Both the position numbers and the translations under genes were made by a program. Positions 15,408 through 16,386 of a DNA stretch of 16,386 nucleotides are shown in pieces; positions within the stretch are counted from its first letter, which is position 1; the number at the start of each line of letters is the position of its first letter. The notes under the pieces were generated by a model that saw only the letters and a list, made by a program, of their open reading frames with translations, was not told the DNA's origin and made no database searches. Location: NCBI GenBank assembly GCA_041163945.1, contig JBEAQJ010000034.1, forward strand, positions 1 through 16,386, written 5' to 3'. Source of the DNA: Roseicyclus sp041163945 (GTDB taxonomy: Bacteria > Pseudomonadota > Alphaproteobacteria > Rhodobacterales > Rhodobacteraceae).

Positions 15408-16386
15408 TCAGGCGTCGAACCGCGCCACGATCTGGGCGGCGCCGCGCACCGCCTGTTGCCAGTGCAGCCGCAGCGTGCGCCCGCCCGCCCCTTGGCCAGG
15501 TTCGGCATAAGGCACGAGGTAAAGGATCGCGTTCGACGGGTTGCGCAGCGGCCCCTCGGCCAGAAAAGACACCGCCGCCCGCACCGGCGCGCCAAAGGGC
15601 GCGGCATCCGAAAGATCCACGTTCCATGTGGTGCTGGCCGTTCCTTCGACATGGCGGCGCGTCACCGGATTTTCGGTGCGCTTGGCGATCCCGTGAAAGG
15701 TATTGCCGTTGAAAAACAGATCCGACGTGCGGCTTAGATCAAGCGTTGCAAAGCTCGAATCGACCCCGTCCACGGCATCCAGCTGGGGCCCGTTGGTCTT
15801 TTTGAACAGGTTGTCGGTCACTGTCAGGCCATTGATGAAATGCCCTGCGCCATAGGGCTTGATCAGAATGAAATTCATCCAAGGCGCGCTGGCGGTGGAA
15901 AAGAAGATGTTTCCGTCCAACGACAGGCCATGAAAGCTGTAGCCGCCGGAAAAATCGGGCACGGGGTCGCGCTCATTGCCCCATTCGATGTAGCAATTGT
16001 CGACGTAATTGCCCACGAATGTGGTCTTGATGTTGCTGTTGGCCAGCACGAGACCCGCGGTGCGCGGCCCGTCGGGCACGCCGTCATCTTGAAAGAAATG
16101 GTTGCCCGAGATGATGTTGCCGGGGCCTGCCAGCACGGCGAAATGGCGAAACCGAACCGCGCGGTTGTCGCGCACCTTGATGTCGGAAATGTTGGAGTTG
16201 AAGCAGATCGTGGTGCGTTCGGTGGCCAGCGCGTCCATTTCGTTGGACAGGAACTGGCAGCGGTCGATCTGCATCCCCTGACAGCCCGCGCCCGCCTAGG
16301 TGATCCCGCGATCCTTGGGCCCGGTGAAGAAACAATCTTGTATCTGGAAGACCAGCCCGTCGATCGGCATATTGAGCCCCGAGGCA
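15408..16386 (-). pseudogene. Right-handed beta-helix (pectate-lyase-like) protein, interrupted by an in-frame TAG and cut by the window edge
   Basis: The minus-strand frame encodes the C-terminal part of a parallel beta-helix protein. Short N-rich strand repeats recur: ISDIKVRDNRAVRF, NIISGNHFF, TTFVGNYVDNCYIEWGNE, LSLDGNIFF, LTVTDNLFK, LFFNGNTFHGI. The last 288 codons (from an ATG at 16274) are intact and end in QIVARFDA before a TGA at 15408. The same frame continues upstream with matching beta-helix sequence (FQIQDCFFTGPKDRGIT), but a TAG at 16296-16298 lies between this and AGAGCQGMQIDRCQFLSNE. The ATG at 16274 has GGGG directly against it, not a properly spaced ribosome-binding site, so re-initiation is unlikely. 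As I recall, such proteins occur widely in Rhodobacteraceae, are about 600-700 residues long, and are of unknown function, possibly surface carbohydrate-related. A sequencing error is the alternative to a real nonsense mutation. Strong terminator downstream. Confidence 0.75.

Noticed and set aside
15302..15652. 117-residue N-terminal extension of the DUF427 protein
   Set aside because: Arg/Cys-rich, crosses a strong terminator and overlaps the beta-helix gene; the DUF427 N-terminus fits 15301.

Overview
The window is GC-rich, densely packed bacterial chromosome. Gene content and protein style point to an alphaproteobacterium of the Rhodobacteraceae (Roseobacter/Rhodobacter group). The clues are the DUF5665, zf-TFIIB and DUF427 small proteins, an aspartate dehydrogenase, a short HugZ-like flavin protein, and a right-handed beta-helix protein of a type I associate with this family. 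This placement comes from recognising protein families by eye, not from a database search. I see no tRNA, rRNA, CRISPR array, insertion sequence or phage gene. No gene-free stretch exceeds about 225 bases.

Layout. (1) 1-569, minus: N-terminal half of the ychF ATPase, running off the left edge. (2) 792-2989, plus: a MATE multidrug exporter, then trpA (tryptophan synthase alpha), probably co-transcribed; trpB is not in the window. (3) 3025-9252, minus: a five-gene same-strand run. Read in transcription order it is aspartate dehydrogenase, a 3-hydroxyisobutyrate-dehydrogenase-family reductase, mnmH/selU (tRNA 2-selenouridine synthase, TTG start), valS, and a DUF1992 protein. (4) 9324-11423, plus: an unaccompanied molybdenum hydroxylase large subunit (CoxL/XdhB type), divergent from aspartate dehydrogenase across 71 bases that contain a perfect 6-9-6 inverted repeat. 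(5) 11438-14162, minus: in transcription order an AhpD-like protein, a possibly kinase-like protein of unknown function and trmL (three genes with overlapping ends), then a DUF5665 membrane protein and a zinc-ribbon protein. (6) 14329-14808, plus: a pyridoxamine-phosphate-oxidase-like split-barrel protein. (7) 14819-16386, minus: DUF427 and, behind a strong intrinsic terminator, a right-handed beta-helix protein whose reading frame is interrupted by a TAG codon and runs off the right edge.

Most of the window is ordinary housekeeping: translation (ychF, valS, mnmH, trmL), amino acid and cofactor metabolism (trpA, aspartate dehydrogenase), and efflux. Least explained are the orphan CoxL-type subunit with an unusually short internal linker, the putative kinase-like protein coupled to trmL, and the stop-interrupted beta-helix gene. 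I do not see clear evidence of a novel defence or mobile system.
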